Part shown: one piece after another, positions 17,994 to 18,300 of the stretch
How the letters are laid out: each line of letters starts with the position of its first letter
Position numbering within the stretch: the first letter of the stretch is position 1
Assembly: GCA_037134755.1 (NCBI GenBank)
Contig: JBAXLO010000077.1
Span: forward strand, 1 to 18,300
DNA: 18,300 bases
Reading direction: 5' to 3'
Source: JBAXLO01 sp037134755
GTDB lineage: Bacteria; Bacteroidota; Bacteroidia; Bacteroidales; JACABE01
Translations under genes and position numbers: made by a program
The notes under the pieces: generated by a model
Databases searched by the model: none
What the model saw: the letters and a program-made list of their open reading frames with translations, nothing else
What the model was told of the DNA's origin: nothing

Positions 17994-18021
17994 AAAGCCC
18001 AACCACGAATGATTGAGCTTT
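17994..18021 (-). terminator. UUCG-loop hairpin upstream of the 2158-residue protein gene
   Basis: On the minus strand AAAGCTCAATCA, loop TTCG and TGGTTGGGCTTT pair completely if two G-U pairs are allowed, followed by TTTTATTATAAC. It would stop minus-strand transcription arriving from beyond the right edge, insulating the promoter at 17869-17897. It matches the hairpin at 11295-11322 in almost every base, including the loop. Confidence 0.6.
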
Positions 18022-18202
18022 TAAATTCAATTACGAATTACGAATAAATTTAGTCATTTGGCTATATAGTGATTTGGTGATTTAAAATAATTACTAAATT
18101 ACAAAATTTATTTATGCTGCCATAATATTTATTTTAACCTTTATATAAGTCAATATTACAACATATTAACGATTGAAACATTTACATCATTTATTTTTGC
18201 TT
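18022..18202. other. AT-rich gene-free stretch with short degenerate repeats
   Basis: No coding sequence is supported here. There is a short repeat ATTACGAATTACGAAT (18030-18045) and a run of related roughly 10-base pieces (GTCATTTGG, GTGATTTGG, GTGATTTAA) at 18053-18085. The rest (18086-18202) is AT-rich with nothing I can recognise. Confidence 0.5.
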
Positions 18203-18300
18203 ATTGTAAAAACATTTTGAGGAACGATAAAAGCATTTGTAGGTGTGTTAAAAGCATTCGTCGCTATGTTATAAGGACTGTTCGATATGTTAAAAGCATT
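18203..18300. repeat. 21-bp tandem repeat array, right edge
   Basis: Degenerate 21-base units begin at 18203, 18224, 18245, 18266 and 18287, the last cut by the window edge. Typical units read GTTAAAAGCATTCGTCGCT and GATAAAAGCATTTGTAGGT. Period and core (ATGTTwwA...ATTCG) match the array at 5-235, so both edges appear to carry members of one repeat family. The array probably continues to the right. Confidence 0.75.

Overview
This window looks like a chromosomal segment from a member of the Bacteroidota. The evidence is the AT-rich DNA, the absence of Shine-Dalgarno sequences before the genes, promoter boxes of the TAnnTTTG type, a type B C-terminal sorting domain of the type IX secretion system (gliding-motility-associated CTD), and a signal-peptide/TPR sensor kinase of a kind typical of that phylum. 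The genus cannot be told from the sequence.

All four intact genes are on the minus strand. Read in the direction of transcription (right to left), the first is a 2158-residue secreted modular protein (11367-17843). It has a discoidin-like domain, a glycine-rich segment, about a dozen Ig-like repeats, two LamG-like lectin domains and a type B sorting domain. Next comes an overlapping two-component pair: a TPR sensor histidine kinase (9127-11175, possibly starting further upstream) and a NarL/LuxR-type response regulator (8478-9140). Last is a 2483-residue exported protein (376-7827), built mostly of Asn/Thr/Ser/Gly-rich parallel beta-helix sequence, followed by two Fn3-like repeats and a C-terminal dockerin-like calcium-loop module.

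The intergenic DNA is informative. A 650-base gap between the response regulator and the beta-helix gene holds a degenerate tandem duplication of about 265 bases. It includes a relic of a response-regulator 3' end and two related hairpins. Near-identical hairpins, with a UUCG loop on the minus strand, lie on both sides of the 2158-residue gene. A short REP-like palindrome follows its stop codon. Both ends of the window carry 21-base tandem repeats that appear to belong to one family (ATGTTwwA...ATTCG).

The two giant proteins are probably cell-surface or secreted adhesion or matrix-binding proteins. The two-component pair between them may sense an envelope or surface state. Control of the flanking genes by this pair is only an inference from position. 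I see no RNA genes, no insertion sequence with a transposase and no CRISPR array. The most unusual features are the nested insertion of lectin domains inside Ig-like repeats, the response-regulator relic, and the 21-base repeat family at both edges.
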